From NCBI GenBank assembly GCA_023428335.1, contig JAEYYS010000238.1, forward strand, positions 1 through 7,522: a DNA stretch of 7,522 nt, written 5' to 3'. Below, in pieces: positions 1-7,038 of this stretch (positions within the stretch are counted from its first letter, which is position 1; every line of letters begins with the position of its first letter). The position numbers were made by a program, and so were the translations under genes. The stretch comes from Verrucomicrobiota bacterium. Lineage in GTDB: Bacteria; Verrucomicrobiota; Verrucomicrobiia; Verrucomicrobiales; Verrucomicrobiaceae. The notes below the pieces were generated by a model, which saw only the letters and a program-made list of their open reading frames with translations, was not told where the DNA came from and did no database searches.

Positions 1-1299
1 CTGCTCGACAAGGCCGAGGCCGAGGCCGATCCCCTGCACGCCGGCAACCTGCGCGAGCTGCGCCGCCAGTACGAGCGCGCCGTGCGCCTGCCGCAGCGCC
101 TGGTTCAGGAGGAGAGCACGATCTGCGCCCACGCCAAGGCCGCCTGGACCGAGGCACGCCGCCAGTCCGACTTCAGCGGCTTCGCCCCGCACCTGCAGGC
201 CCTGGTCGATCTGGCCCGGCGCAAGGCTGAGCTCTGGGGCTATGCCGATGAACCCTACGACGCCCTGCTGGAAACCTATGAACGCGGTGCCCGCACCCTC
301 GAAATCGCGGAACTCTTCGACCGCCTGCGCCCGGAACTGGCCGGCATCGCCCGTGAGGCGGTGGCGCGCAGCGCCCGGCGCAAGACCGACCTGCTGCGCG
401 GTCGCTACCCGGTGGCCAGGCAGCAGCAGCTCAATGCCGAAATCGCTGCCAGCATCGGTTTCGACCTGAACTGCGGCCGCATCGACACCACCGCCCATCC
501 CTTCTGCACCACCCTCGGCCCGCGCGACGTGCGCCTGACCACCCGCTACGACGAAAGCGACTTCACCTCCTCCTTGTTCGGCGTGCTGCACGAGGCCGGC
601 CACGGCCTCTACGAGCAGGGGCTGCCGGTCGACGACTTCGGCCTGCCCTCCGGCACCTCCTGCTCGCTCGGCATCCATGAATCGCAGAGCCGGCTCTGGG
701 AGAATCACGTCGGCCGCTCGCGGCCCTTCTGGGAAAAGTGGCTGCCGCGCGCCAAGGAGCTGTTCCCGCACCTGAAGAAGATCCGTCTCGACGACTTCCT
801 GCGCCACCTGCACCGTGCCCGCTACTCCTTCATCCGCGTCGAGGCCGACGAGGCCACGTACGACCTGCACATCCTGCTGCGCTTCGAGATCGAGCGACGC
901 CTCATCCGCGGCGAACTGCCGGTGACCCAAGTGCCGGAGGCGTGGAACGAGGCCTTCCGCGAGCTGTTTGGCCTGACCCCGCCCGACGCCGCGCGCGGCT
1001 GCCTGCAGGACATCCACTGGAGCATGGGCGGCCTCGGCTACTTTGCCACCTACACCCTCGGCAACCTCAACGCCGCCCAGCTCTTCGCCACTGCCCGCAA
1101 GCAGCGCAAGATCGCCGCCGGTCTGGAGCGCGCCGACTACGCCCCACTGCTCGCCTGGCTGCGCCAAAAGGTCCACGCCCAGGGCGGTGCCGCCCTGCCC
1201 GGCGAAATCATGGAACAGGCCACCGGCAAGCCCACCGAGGCGAGCTGGCATCTGAAGCACCTGCGTGCCCGCTTTTTGTCGGACCCAAAAAATTCCTGA
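1..1299 (+). CDS. M32 family metallocarboxypeptidase (carboxypeptidase Taq), N-terminus cut by window edge
   Basis: The reading frame is open from base 1 to the TGA at 1297-1299, giving 432 visible residues; the GTG at 82 is internal, not the start. Family members are about 500 aa and have HEXXH near residue 270, so about 70 N-terminal residues lie off the left edge. Every M32 signature is visible: HPF, then DVRLT (the DXRXT motif), then HEAGH at fragment residues 197-201 supplying two zinc-ligand histidines and the catalytic Glu. HESQSR follows, with E227 exactly 30 residues after H197, the spacing of the third metal ligand in the Pyrococcus furiosus enzyme. VEADEATYDLHI and GCLQDIHW come next. 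M32 enzymes are cytosolic, usually homodimeric, broad-specificity carboxypeptidases that release C-terminal residues from peptides. No internal stop or missing catalytic residue is seen. The gene ends 91 nt before the EF-hand gene, and nothing links the two functionally. Confidence 0.96.
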   Translation: MLDKAEAEADPLHAGNLRELRRQYERAVRLPQRLVQEESTICAHAKAAWTEARRQSDFSGFAPHLQALVDLARRKAELWGYADEPYDALLETYERGARTLEIAELFDRLRPELAGIAREAVARSARRKTDLLRGRYPVARQQQLNAEIAASIGFDLNCGRIDTTAHPFCTTLGPRDVRLTTRYDESDFTSSLFGVLHEAGHGLYEQGLPVDDFGLPSGTSCSLGIHESQSRLWENHVGRSRPFWEKWLPRAKELFPHLKKIRLDDFLRHLHRARYSFIRVEADEATYDLHILLRFEIERRLIRGELPVTQVPEAWNEAFRELFGLTPPDAARGCLQDIHWSMGGLGYFATYTLGNLNAAQLFATARKQRKIAAGLERADYAPLLAWLRQKVHAQGGAALPGEIMEQATGKPTEASWHLKHLRARFLSDPKNS

Positions 1300-1390
1300 A
1301 ACTGCCGCACGGGCTCCGCGTTAAAGGCGCATCGCACAGGGCTGGCCCCCGCCAAAACCCGGCGCTTTCAAACCAACATACCCAGACACC

Positions 1391-1675
1391 ATGAAAGTCA
1401 TCGCATCCCTCCTCACCCTCGCCGTCTTCGCCGGCTTCACCGTCGACGCCTCCGCGCAGGAAAAGAAGAAGGCCGATCCGGCCAAGATCTTCGCCCGCAA
1501 GGACGCCAACGGCGACGGCAAGCTGAGCAAGGAAGAGTTCACCAAGGGCGCCAAGGACGCCGCCATGGCCGAAAAAGCCTTCGGCAACAAGGACAAGGAC
1601 AAGGACGGCAGCCTCAGCAAGGAGGAGTTCGCCGCCGCCCCCGCCAAGAAAAAGAAGAAGGACGGCAGCAAGTAA
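1391..1675 (+). CDS. Small exported protein with two EF-hand calcium-binding loops
   Basis: This encodes 94 aa. Residues 1-22 form a Sec signal peptide: KVIA, a hydrophobic core, then DASAQ with likely cleavage after Ala22. The mature protein carries two canonical 12-residue EF-hand loops, DANGDGKLSKEE (38-49) and DKDKDGSLSKEE (68-79). Each has Asp at positions 1 and 5, Asn or Asp at 3, Gly at 6 and Glu at 12, so both should bind calcium. The loops are 30 residues apart and nearly identical in their second halves (LSKEEF), which points to internal duplication. Lysine clusters flank the pair (EKKK at 24-27, KKKKK at 86-90), leaving a basic tail that could contact acidic polymers, membrane or nucleic acid. 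The ATG at 1391 starts directly at the signal peptide but has no Shine-Dalgarno sequence; its leader is C/A-rich. A terminator follows, so the gene ends its transcription unit. Short EF-hand proteins of this kind are common in planctomycetes and verrucomicrobia, and the specific role is unknown. Confidence 0.9.
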   Translation: MKVIASLLTLAVFAGFTVDASAQEKKKADPAKIFARKDANGDGKLSKEEFTKGAKDAAMAEKAFGNKDKDKDGSLSKEEFAAAPAKKKKKDGSK

Positions 1676-1697
1676 TCCTTTGGGGATCGAATCCCAG

Positions 1698-1736
1698 AGC
1701 ACCGCACCCGCCCCGCGCGAGTGCGGTGTTTTTTTT
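1698..1736 (+). terminator. Rho-independent terminator after the EF-hand gene
   Basis: A perfect 8-bp stem, CACCGCAC (1700-1707) with GTGCGGTG (1721-1728), encloses a 13-nt loop and is followed directly by eight T (1729-1736). A1698 and G1699 can extend the stem into the T tract. The T run lies only on the plus-strand 3' side, so the terminator acts on rightward transcription. A smaller hairpin, GGGAT-CGA-ATCCC (1683-1695), sits between the stop codon and this stem. The next gene therefore probably has its own promoter in about 1737-1841, although no convincing -35/-10 pair is visible there. Confidence 0.9.
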
Positions 1737-1841
1737 GTCGGCCCGTCTGCCACCACGGCGTCAGCCGCCGCAGACCGCTGTGAGAAAGGCGGGTGACCGA
1801 CGTTGAAAGCCCGTCGCCCCAAGCTGCGAAATACTCCTTCC

Positions 1842-4166
1842 ATGCGTCCGTCGCCCGCCCTGCTCTGCGCTGCCCTGCTCGCCCCCGCCCCCCTGCCGGC
1901 GGCGGTCGATTACCTAACCCAGGTGAAACCGCTGCTGCAGACGCACTGCGTGAAATGCCACGGCGCCAGCACCCAAAAGGCCGGCCTGCGCCTCGACACC
2001 GCCGCAGCGGCCCGCAAGGGCGGCGGCCGCGGCAGCGCCCTCGCTCCCGGTCAGCCCGAGGCCAGCCTGCTCCTGCAGGTGGTCGCCGGCAGCCACGACG
2101 AAATCCCGCAGATGCCCTACAAGCGCGGGCCGCTCGACTCCGCCCAGATCGAACTGCTGCGCCTGTGGGTGCAGGAAGGGGCGGTCGCTCCCACCGAGGA
2201 AAAACCCAGCGACGACCGCCACTGGGCCTACCTCGCTCCCGTGCGCGCACCCTTGCCGCAGCTCAACGGCGCCGCACATCCGATCGATGCCTTCATCCTC
2301 GATCGCCTGACCAAGGCTGGATTGAAACCTTCGCCGCCGGCCGCGCCGGAAACCCACCTGCGCCGCCTCGCCCTCGACCTCACCGGCCTGCCGCCCACCC
2401 CGGCGGAAATCGACCGCTTTCTCGCCACGGGCGACGAAGCCGCCGAAGTTGAGCGCCTTCTCGGCAGTGCCGCCTATGGCGAACGCTGGGGCCGCTGGTG
2501 GCTCGACCAGGCCCGCTACGCCGACAGCAACGGCTACAGCATCGACGCCCCGCGCAGCATCTGGCCCTACCGCGACTGGGTCATCCGCGCCTTCAATGCC
2601 GACCAGCCCTTTGATCAGTTCACCATCGAACAACTCGCCGGCGACCTGCTGCCCGGTGCCACGAAGGAGCAGCTCATCGCCACCGGTTTTCATCGCAACA
2701 CCCAGATCAATCAGGAGGGTGGCATCGACAAGGAACAGTTCCGCATCGAGAGTGTTTTCGACCGGGTCGCCACCACCGGCACCGTCTGGCTCGGCCTGAC
2801 CATCGCCTGTGCCCAGTGCCACGACCACAAGTTCGACGCCCTCAGCCAACGCGAGTTCTACGAGCTGTTCGCCTTCTTCAACAATCAGGACGAACCCACG
2901 CTGGCCGTGCCCGATCCCGGCCAGGATCCGGACCGGTTGCGCGCCGACTTGAAGCAGGTGCTCGACCGCATTGATGCCCATGTCGGTGGCCGCCTCAAGG
3001 AACTTGCCGCCTGGGAGGCCGGCCTCAACCCGACGGCGCGCAAGACCCTGCCGAACGCCGCCGCCCGCATCCTTGCCAAACCCGCCGGCCAGCGCAGCGC
3101 CACCGACCGGCGCACGCTGTTCAAGGCCATGACCGGCACGGGTGATCCGGTTTTCAATCCGCTGCACGACCGACAGTTGCAGTTGGAAAACGCCCTCGCC
3201 AAGGGCCCCACCACCCTCGTGCTCAAGGAACGCAGCGAACCGCGCCGGACCACGGTCTTCACCAAGGGCGACTTCACCCGCCCGGCCGAGGAAGTCCAGC
3301 CGGCGCCCCCCGCCGTGCTGCCACGCCTTGAGGCGGCGAAACCGAACCGACTCGATCTCGCCCGCTGGCTCGTGCGCCGCGACAACCCGCTCACCGCCCG
3401 CGTCATCGTCAACCGCGTCTGGCAGCAGTACTTCGGTCGCGGTCTGGTCGAGACGGAGAACGACTTCGGCACCATGGGCAGCCTGCCCACCCATCCGGAA
3501 CTGCTCGACTGGCTGGCGGTCGAGTTCATGGAGAAGGGCTGGAGCCTCAAGCACCTGCACCGCCTCATCGTCACCAGCGCCACCTATCAACAGTCGAGCA
3601 CGATCACACCCGCCGCGCGGGCCGCTGCGGCTCAGGCCGATCCCGACAACCGCCTGCTTTGGCGACAGAACCGCCTGCGCCTCGATGCCGAGATCGTCCG
3701 CGATGTCGGTCTCGCCGCCAGCGGCCTGCTCGCGCCCAAGCTCGGCGGTCCGCCGGTCTATCCGCCCATTCCCGAAGGCGTCATGTCGCTCGGCCAGGTC
3801 AAGCGCGCCTGGCCGGTCAGTGTTGGCGAGGACCGCTACCGCCGTGGCCTGTACACCTTCGTCTTCCGCGCCACGCCGCCCCCCGGCCTGAGCGTGTTCG
3901 ACGCGCCCGATGGCTTCAGCTCCTGCACCCGCCGCCTGCGCAGCAACACGCCCCTGCAGGCCCTGACCCTGCTCAACGATGCCGCCTTCGTCGAGTTCGC
4001 CCAGGCCCTGGAACAGATCATCCGCCAAGACGGACTCGACACCGCCTTCCGCCGCTGCACCGCCCGCCGGCCCAGCGCCGAGGAAAGGGCCACGCTGGCG
4101 CAGTTGACGCCGTTTGAGGCGGCACGCGTGCTGCTCAACCTGGACGAGACGATCACAAGGGAGTGA
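1842..4166 (+). CDS. Exported haem-c (PSCyt1) / DUF1549 / DUF1553 protein
   Basis: This encodes 774 aa from the ATG at 1842. The frame extends upstream to a TTG at 1803, but the ATG places a short Sec signal peptide (residues 1-21) right at the N-terminus. The first haem-binding motif, CVKCH, is at 36-40 with a likely axial Met in QMPYK (Met91); together they form the planctomycete cytochrome c domain. DUF1549 (PSCyt2) runs from about HPIDAFI (146) to 352 and contains IATGFHRN, EGG and a second CxxCH, CAQCHDHKFD (C323-H327). A variable linker ends in GDFTRPAEEVQP. DUF1553 (PSD1) runs from NRLDLARW (502) to the C-terminus and ends in ARVLLNLDETITRE. These proteins are periplasmic, and their reaction is unknown; redox or polysaccharide-degradation roles have been suggested. 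The segment between RRPSAEERATL and the closing motif is shorter than I expect for the family. Its usual partner, a DUF1501 gene, is not downstream on this strand; a convergent one lies 50 nt away. Confidence 0.93.
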   Translation: MRPSPALLCAALLAPAPLPAAVDYLTQVKPLLQTHCVKCHGASTQKAGLRLDTAAAARKGGGRGSALAPGQPEASLLLQVVAGSHDEIPQMPYKRGPLDSAQIELLRLWVQEGAVAPTEEKPSDDRHWAYLAPVRAPLPQLNGAAHPIDAFILDRLTKAGLKPSPPAAPETHLRRLALDLTGLPPTPAEIDRFLATGDEAAEVERLLGSAAYGERWGRWWLDQARYADSNGYSIDAPRSIWPYRDWVIRAFNADQPFDQFTIEQLAGDLLPGATKEQLIATGFHRNTQINQEGGIDKEQFRIESVFDRVATTGTVWLGLTIACAQCHDHKFDALSQREFYELFAFFNNQDEPTLAVPDPGQDPDRLRADLKQVLDRIDAHVGGRLKELAAWEAGLNPTARKTLPNAAARILAKPAGQRSATDRRTLFKAMTGTGDPVFNPLHDRQLQLENALAKGPTTLVLKERSEPRRTTVFTKGDFTRPAEEVQPAPPAVLPRLEAAKPNRLDLARWLVRRDNPLTARVIVNRVWQQYFGRGLVETENDFGTMGSLPTHPELLDWLAVEFMEKGWSLKHLHRLIVTSATYQQSSTITPAARAAAAQADPDNRLLWRQNRLRLDAEIVRDVGLAASGLLAPKLGGPPVYPPIPEGVMSLGQVKRAWPVSVGEDRYRRGLYTFVFRATPPPGLSVFDAPDGFSSCTRRLRSNTPLQALTLLNDAAFVEFAQALEQIIRQDGLDTAFRRCTARRPSAEERATLAQLTPFEAARVLLNLDETITRE

Positions 4167-4177
4167 GCGGCTGGATC

Positions 4178-4213
4178 AGTCCTATAGGTCGCATACGTCC
4201 TATAAGGCCTATC
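4178..4213. repeat. Four degenerate 9-nt tandem units (NGTCCTATA) in the convergent intergenic gap
   Basis: Aligned at a 9-nt period the units are AGTCCTATA (4178-4186), GGTCGCATA (4187-4195), CGTCCTATA (4196-4204) and AGGCCTATC (4205-4213). Units 1 and 3 match except at the first base; units 2 and 4 have drifted. CCTATAGG (4181-4188) is a perfect palindrome, and it can pair with CCTATAAGG (4199-4207) with one bulged A to form a hairpin with a 10-nt loop. The array fills most of the 50 nt between two stop codons and stands out as A/T-rich in a GC-rich region. A role as a shared transcript end is possible, but there is no T tract. It could equally be a dispersed intergenic repeat with no function here. 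Confidence 0.65.
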
Positions 4214-4216
4214 CCC

Positions 4217-5665
4217 TCACGCCAGCAACTGCTCCACGATCTTCGCCCCCTGGTTGTCGGTCAGCGAGGCGGCCAGGCCGTTGCGCTTGTAGGTCAGGCG
4301 CGTGTGATCCAAACCAAAGGTCTTCAGCAGGGTCGCATGCCAGTCGAAGTGGCGCACCTCGTCGATGACGGCCTTGTGGCTCCATTCATCGGTCTCGCCA
4401 TGCACGTAGCCGCGCTTGAAGCCGCCACCGGCCACCCACATGCTGAAGCCGTAGGTGTTGTGGTCGCGACCCCATTTCTCCTGGCCGGCATCGTTCTGCA
4501 GCACCGGCAGGCGCCCCATCTCACCGCCCCAGTGGACGACCGTGCTGTCGAGCAAACCGCGCTGCTTCAAATCGAGAATCAGGGCCGCGCTCGGCTGATC
4601 GGTGGCCGCGCAGTTCTTCGGCAGGCTGCTGAGCAGCGAGCTGTGCTGGTCCCAGGACTGACCGGAGTTCAGCACCTGCACGTAACGCACGCCGCGCTCG
4701 ACCAGGCGACGCGCAATGATGCAGCGGGTCGCGTAATCGCGGGTGATCGGGTTGTCGACCCCGTAGAGTTTCTTGATCGACTCCGGTTCGTTGGAGATGT
4801 CGAGCGCCTCCTTGGCGGCGCCCTGCATCTTGGCGGCGAGTTCGTAGCTGGAAATGCGCGCCTGCAGGTCGAGTTCGCCCGGATGTTCCGTCAGGTGCGC
4901 CTCGTTGAAGGCCTTGAGCAGGTCGAGCTGGCGCGCCTGCGCCCGGCCGGCCAGCGAGGGCGGCGGATCGAGGTTGAGGATGCGCGGCTCGGTGGCGCGC
5001 ACCAGCGTGCCTTGGAACAGTGCCGGCAGCCAGCCGTTCGTGTAGTGCTCGCCCTGGAAGGTCGGCAGGCCGTTCGGGTGCGACAGCACCATGTAGGCCG
5101 GCAGTTCATCGGTCTCACTGCCAAGGCCGTAGGTCAGCCAGGAACCGAGGGCCGGACGGCCGGCGGTGATGCGACCCGCGTTCATCGCGTACAGGCCCTG
5201 GGCATGGTTGTTGACGCCCGAACTCATCGAACGAATCAGGGTGATCTCGTCGACCACCTTCGCCAGGTTCGGCAGCAGCTCGCTCAGTTCCATGCCGCAC
5301 TGGCCGTGCTTCTGGAATTTCCAGGGCGATCCAAACACCTTCGACGAGGCCTGGGCGAGGTTGTCGTACTTGATCTCACCCGGGAACTTTTGGCCGTGAT
5401 ACTTGGTCAGCATCGGCTTCGGATCGAACAGATCCATCTGCGAAGGACCGCCCATCATGAACAGCGAGATCATCGCCTTGGCCTTGCCGTCGAAATGCGG
5501 CTTCTTCGGCGTCACATCGTAGCGTTCCCCGCCCTGGGTGAGCGGCTTGACCGGCGCGGCCAGCAGACCATCACGCTGAAGCAGCGTGGCCAGGGCCAGA
5601 CCGCCAAGGCCGAAGCCGTTGGCGTGCAGGAAGTGTCGACGAGAACAAAGCGGGGCGCGGAACAT
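4217..5665 (-). CDS. DUF1501 protein with twin-arginine signal (alkaline-phosphatase/sulfatase fold)
   Basis: This encodes 482 aa. I chose the ATG at 5663-5665 because it puts a Tat signal at the N-terminus: CSRRHFL with Arg9-Arg10, a hydrophobic stretch GLGGLALATLL, then GLLAA. Longer in-frame starts up to 5773 would add a low-complexity leader and overlap the serpin gene. Family features in order are MMGGPSQMDLFDPKP, IRSMSSGVNNHAQG, LGSWLTYGLG, WDQH, WGGEMGRLP (usually written WGGEFGRTP), GRDHN, WVAGGGFKRG, DWHATLL and FGLDHTRLTY. DUF1501 proteins belong to the alkaline-phosphatase/sulfatase-like superfamily, are exported folded through Tat, and are typically encoded directly after a DUF1553 gene; their substrate is unknown. 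Here the upstream neighbour on the same strand, 43 nt away, is a serpin gene, with a DUF1553 gene beyond it, so all three are probably co-transcribed. The Met and Leu in MGRLP, and GLAASLTD near the C-terminus, are departures from the usual motifs. No Shine-Dalgarno sequence is visible. Confidence 0.92.
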   Translation of the reverse strand: MFRAPLCSRRHFLHANGFGLGGLALATLLQRDGLLAAPVKPLTQGGERYDVTPKKPHFDGKAKAMISLFMMGGPSQMDLFDPKPMLTKYHGQKFPGEIKYDNLAQASSKVFGSPWKFQKHGQCGMELSELLPNLAKVVDEITLIRSMSSGVNNHAQGLYAMNAGRITAGRPALGSWLTYGLGSETDELPAYMVLSHPNGLPTFQGEHYTNGWLPALFQGTLVRATEPRILNLDPPPSLAGRAQARQLDLLKAFNEAHLTEHPGELDLQARISSYELAAKMQGAAKEALDISNEPESIKKLYGVDNPITRDYATRCIIARRLVERGVRYVQVLNSGQSWDQHSSLLSSLPKNCAATDQPSAALILDLKQRGLLDSTVVHWGGEMGRLPVLQNDAGQEKWGRDHNTYGFSMWVAGGGFKRGYVHGETDEWSHKAVIDEVRHFDWHATLLKTFGLDHTRLTYKRNGLAASLTDNQGAKIVEQLLA

Positions 5666-5708
5666 GGGGTAAAAGAACCTACGCCGCCGGCCGCCCGATT
5701 CTCGCAGC

Positions 5709-6959
5709 TCAGCGCGGGTCGTTGAGCCGGCCCAGGAAGAGGCAAACGCCGGTCCTGGCATGCTGCAGGGCAAACAGGAAGGGGCGATCCGCCCGCACCT
5801 CGACCGGCTTCTCCGGCTCGGGCATGATGGCGGTGGCCCGCATCATCGCCACCGCGGTCGCGGCGGCCGCCTCGGCGCCGCGTTCATCGACGGCCAGGAA
5901 GGTCTTGTGGAAGACCTTGGAGATGTACAAGTAGTCGTCCGGTCGACGCGGCGCCATGGCATCGAAGTTGGCGCTGCCCTTCGGCAGATCGAAGGCCTGC
6001 TTCAGCCCCAGCCCCTGCAGCACCTCGGCCAGGTCCAGGGTCGGCGGCTCCAGCTTGAACTTCGGCAGAAACAACGCCACGTCGCGTCGCTCCATCCGCG
6101 CGCAGGCAGCCAGCGTTTCCGGCGTCAGCGACGCCTCCACGGCCGCCAGACCGTCGCGCTCTTTTGGCACGATCAGCAGCAGGTGCATGTCGCCCCCGAC
6201 AAACGGCACCGACACCGCATCACACCCCTGGCCGGACAGATGCCCCAGGCGGTCGCGACGCCGCATCGTCGGCACGGCGACCGATTTGCCTCCGGCGAGG
6301 TGGAAGGGTAAATCGGCCGTGGCCGACTCGCTAAACTCCTCCGCCCAGGCGGCCTTGAAGTGCAGAGCATTGACCAGCACCAGCCGGGTATCCTTGGTGA
6401 GGCCGTTGGCCGGGATCAAGTCGCGGATGCGCTCGCGCGTCTGTTGCTCGACCCAGGCGTTGATCCGCCGCACCGCCTGCGGCGCCTCGCGGATGAAATC
6501 GAGCGTCTCCAGCGGCGCGCCGAAGTCGCGCTTCACCTGCTTCAGGAAGTCCGATCGGAACGCATAGTCCTCCTGGCCGTACAGCCGGTTGGCCACCGAC
6601 CACTGCAGCGGCTCGGTCGGTCCGCCGTGCTCCTTGCTCTGCTTTACGAGCTTTTCTGACGCCTGCCGGGTCGACTCCAGCTCCGCCGCCAACCGGGCCA
6701 GGGCCGGGCCGATGTCGGTGTCACCGTAGTGCAGCACCCGCGCCATCTCCTGTCGCGTCGCCCCCGAGGCCCCGAGATAGGTCATCGCCAGCGCACTCTG
6801 GATCGAGTAGGGCGACACACACACATTGCCCGGCACCGCCCGCAACTGCCGCTGCAGATCCAACCCCAGTGCATTCACCGCCGTCACCGCCGGATCCGCC
6901 GCCTGCACCGTCATCACGGTTCCCACGGCCAGGGTGGAAAGAAGACGTGTCATGGGCAT
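5709..6959 (-). CDS. Exported serpin (serine protease inhibitor, family I4)
   Basis: This encodes 416 aa from the ATG at 6957-6959; an ATG two codons later (6951-6953) is equally plausible. The same frame is open upstream to 7304, but that part is antisense to the DUF1553 gene and unlike a serpin. Residues 1-20 are a Sec signal peptide ending TVQA. Serpin core motifs follow: NVCVSPYSIQSALAM (45-59) with YLGASGAT, NALHFKAAW, LLLIVPK, LFLPKFKLE, FHKTFLAVDERG and the C-terminal RPFLF...FLGRLNDP. The length after signal removal matches a complete serpin domain. Inhibitory serpins trap a protease by inserting the cleaved reactive loop into beta-sheet A. The hinge ERGAEAAAATA (359-369) is Ala-rich as inhibitors require, with Ala rather than Thr/Ser at P14. 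The scissile site falls near Met373-Arg374-Ala375-Thr376, so the target could be trypsin-like or elastase-like. Placement after a signal peptide and between two exported-protein genes suggests it acts outside the cytoplasm. Confidence 0.95.
   Translation of the reverse strand: MPMTRLLSTLAVGTVMTVQAADPAVTAVNALGLDLQRQLRAVPGNVCVSPYSIQSALAMTYLGASGATRQEMARVLHYGDTDIGPALARLAAELESTRQASEKLVKQSKEHGGPTEPLQWSVANRLYGQEDYAFRSDFLKQVKRDFGAPLETLDFIREAPQAVRRINAWVEQQTRERIRDLIPANGLTKDTRLVLVNALHFKAAWAEEFSESATADLPFHLAGGKSVAVPTMRRRDRLGHLSGQGCDAVSVPFVGGDMHLLLIVPKERDGLAAVEASLTPETLAACARMERRDVALFLPKFKLEPPTLDLAEVLQGLGLKQAFDLPKGSANFDAMAPRRPDDYLYISKVFHKTFLAVDERGAEAAAATAVAMMRATAIMPEPEKPVEVRADRPFLFALQHARTGVCLFLGRLNDPR
5793..5888 (-). 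other. Serpin hinge and reactive-centre loop
   Basis: This segment encodes serpin residues 358-389, from the Asp before the hinge to VEVR before RPFLF. By strict alignment on antithrombin and PAI-1, taking Thr368 as P8, P1 is Ala375 and P2 is Arg374. Relative to antithrombin the stretch from P1 to the RPF motif is about four residues longer and contains PEPEKPVEV, so the register could slide to make Arg374 the P1 residue. Assignment of the target protease is therefore uncertain. Confidence 0.7.
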
Positions 6960-7038
6960 ATGTGGGGGGAGTGGCTGCGGATTGAGCCGCACCGGAGCGC
7001 GAGCATGGCGCAGCCTGCAGCCGCTGCATCCGACCGGC
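6960..7038 (-). other. 79-nt gap between the DUF1553 and serpin genes
   Basis: No gene fits here. On the transcribed strand the last 15 nt before the serpin ATG are C-rich with no Shine-Dalgarno sequence. A small 5-bp hairpin (TGCGG 6976-6980 with CCGCA 6987-6991, 6-nt loop) lies between the stop and the start, but no T tract follows it, so it does not look like a terminator. Read-through from the DUF1553 gene into the serpin gene is the simpler reading. No clear promoter is seen. Confidence 0.4.

Noticed and set aside
738..1394. 218-codon Arg/Pro-rich open frame overlapping the M32 gene
   Set aside because: It is a shadow frame. The M32 frame carries all catalytic motifs across the same stretch.
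1803..1835. Possible promoter TTGAAA (1803) with AATACT (1830)
   Set aside because: The spacer is about 21 nt, too long for a standard sigma-70 promoter, and the transcript would begin at or next to the ATG. It is not strong enough to call.
1803..1841. TTG start at 1803 for the PSCyt protein
   Set aside because: It adds 13 residues in front of a short but adequate signal peptide. The ATG at 1842 is simpler, though the longer form cannot be excluded.
1914..4028. 704-codon open frame on the minus strand opposite the PSCyt/DUF1553 gene
   Set aside because: Its translation is low-complexity Gly/Ala/Glu-rich with no family motif, as expected for a shadow frame in GC-rich DNA. The plus strand has clear domains throughout.
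4163..5725. 520-codon open frame on the plus strand opposite the DUF1501 gene
   Set aside because: It is antisense to a well-supported DUF1501 protein, and its translation (Gln/His/Arg/Val-rich) shows no recognisable domain.
5666..5773. Longer start for the DUF1501 protein
   Set aside because: It would overlap the serpin 3' end and move the twin-arginine motif about 45 residues inward. The ATG at 5665 places it at residues 9-10.
6976..6991. Hairpin upstream of the serpin gene as a terminator or attenuator
   Set aside because: The stem has only 5 bp and no T tract follows on the transcribed strand.
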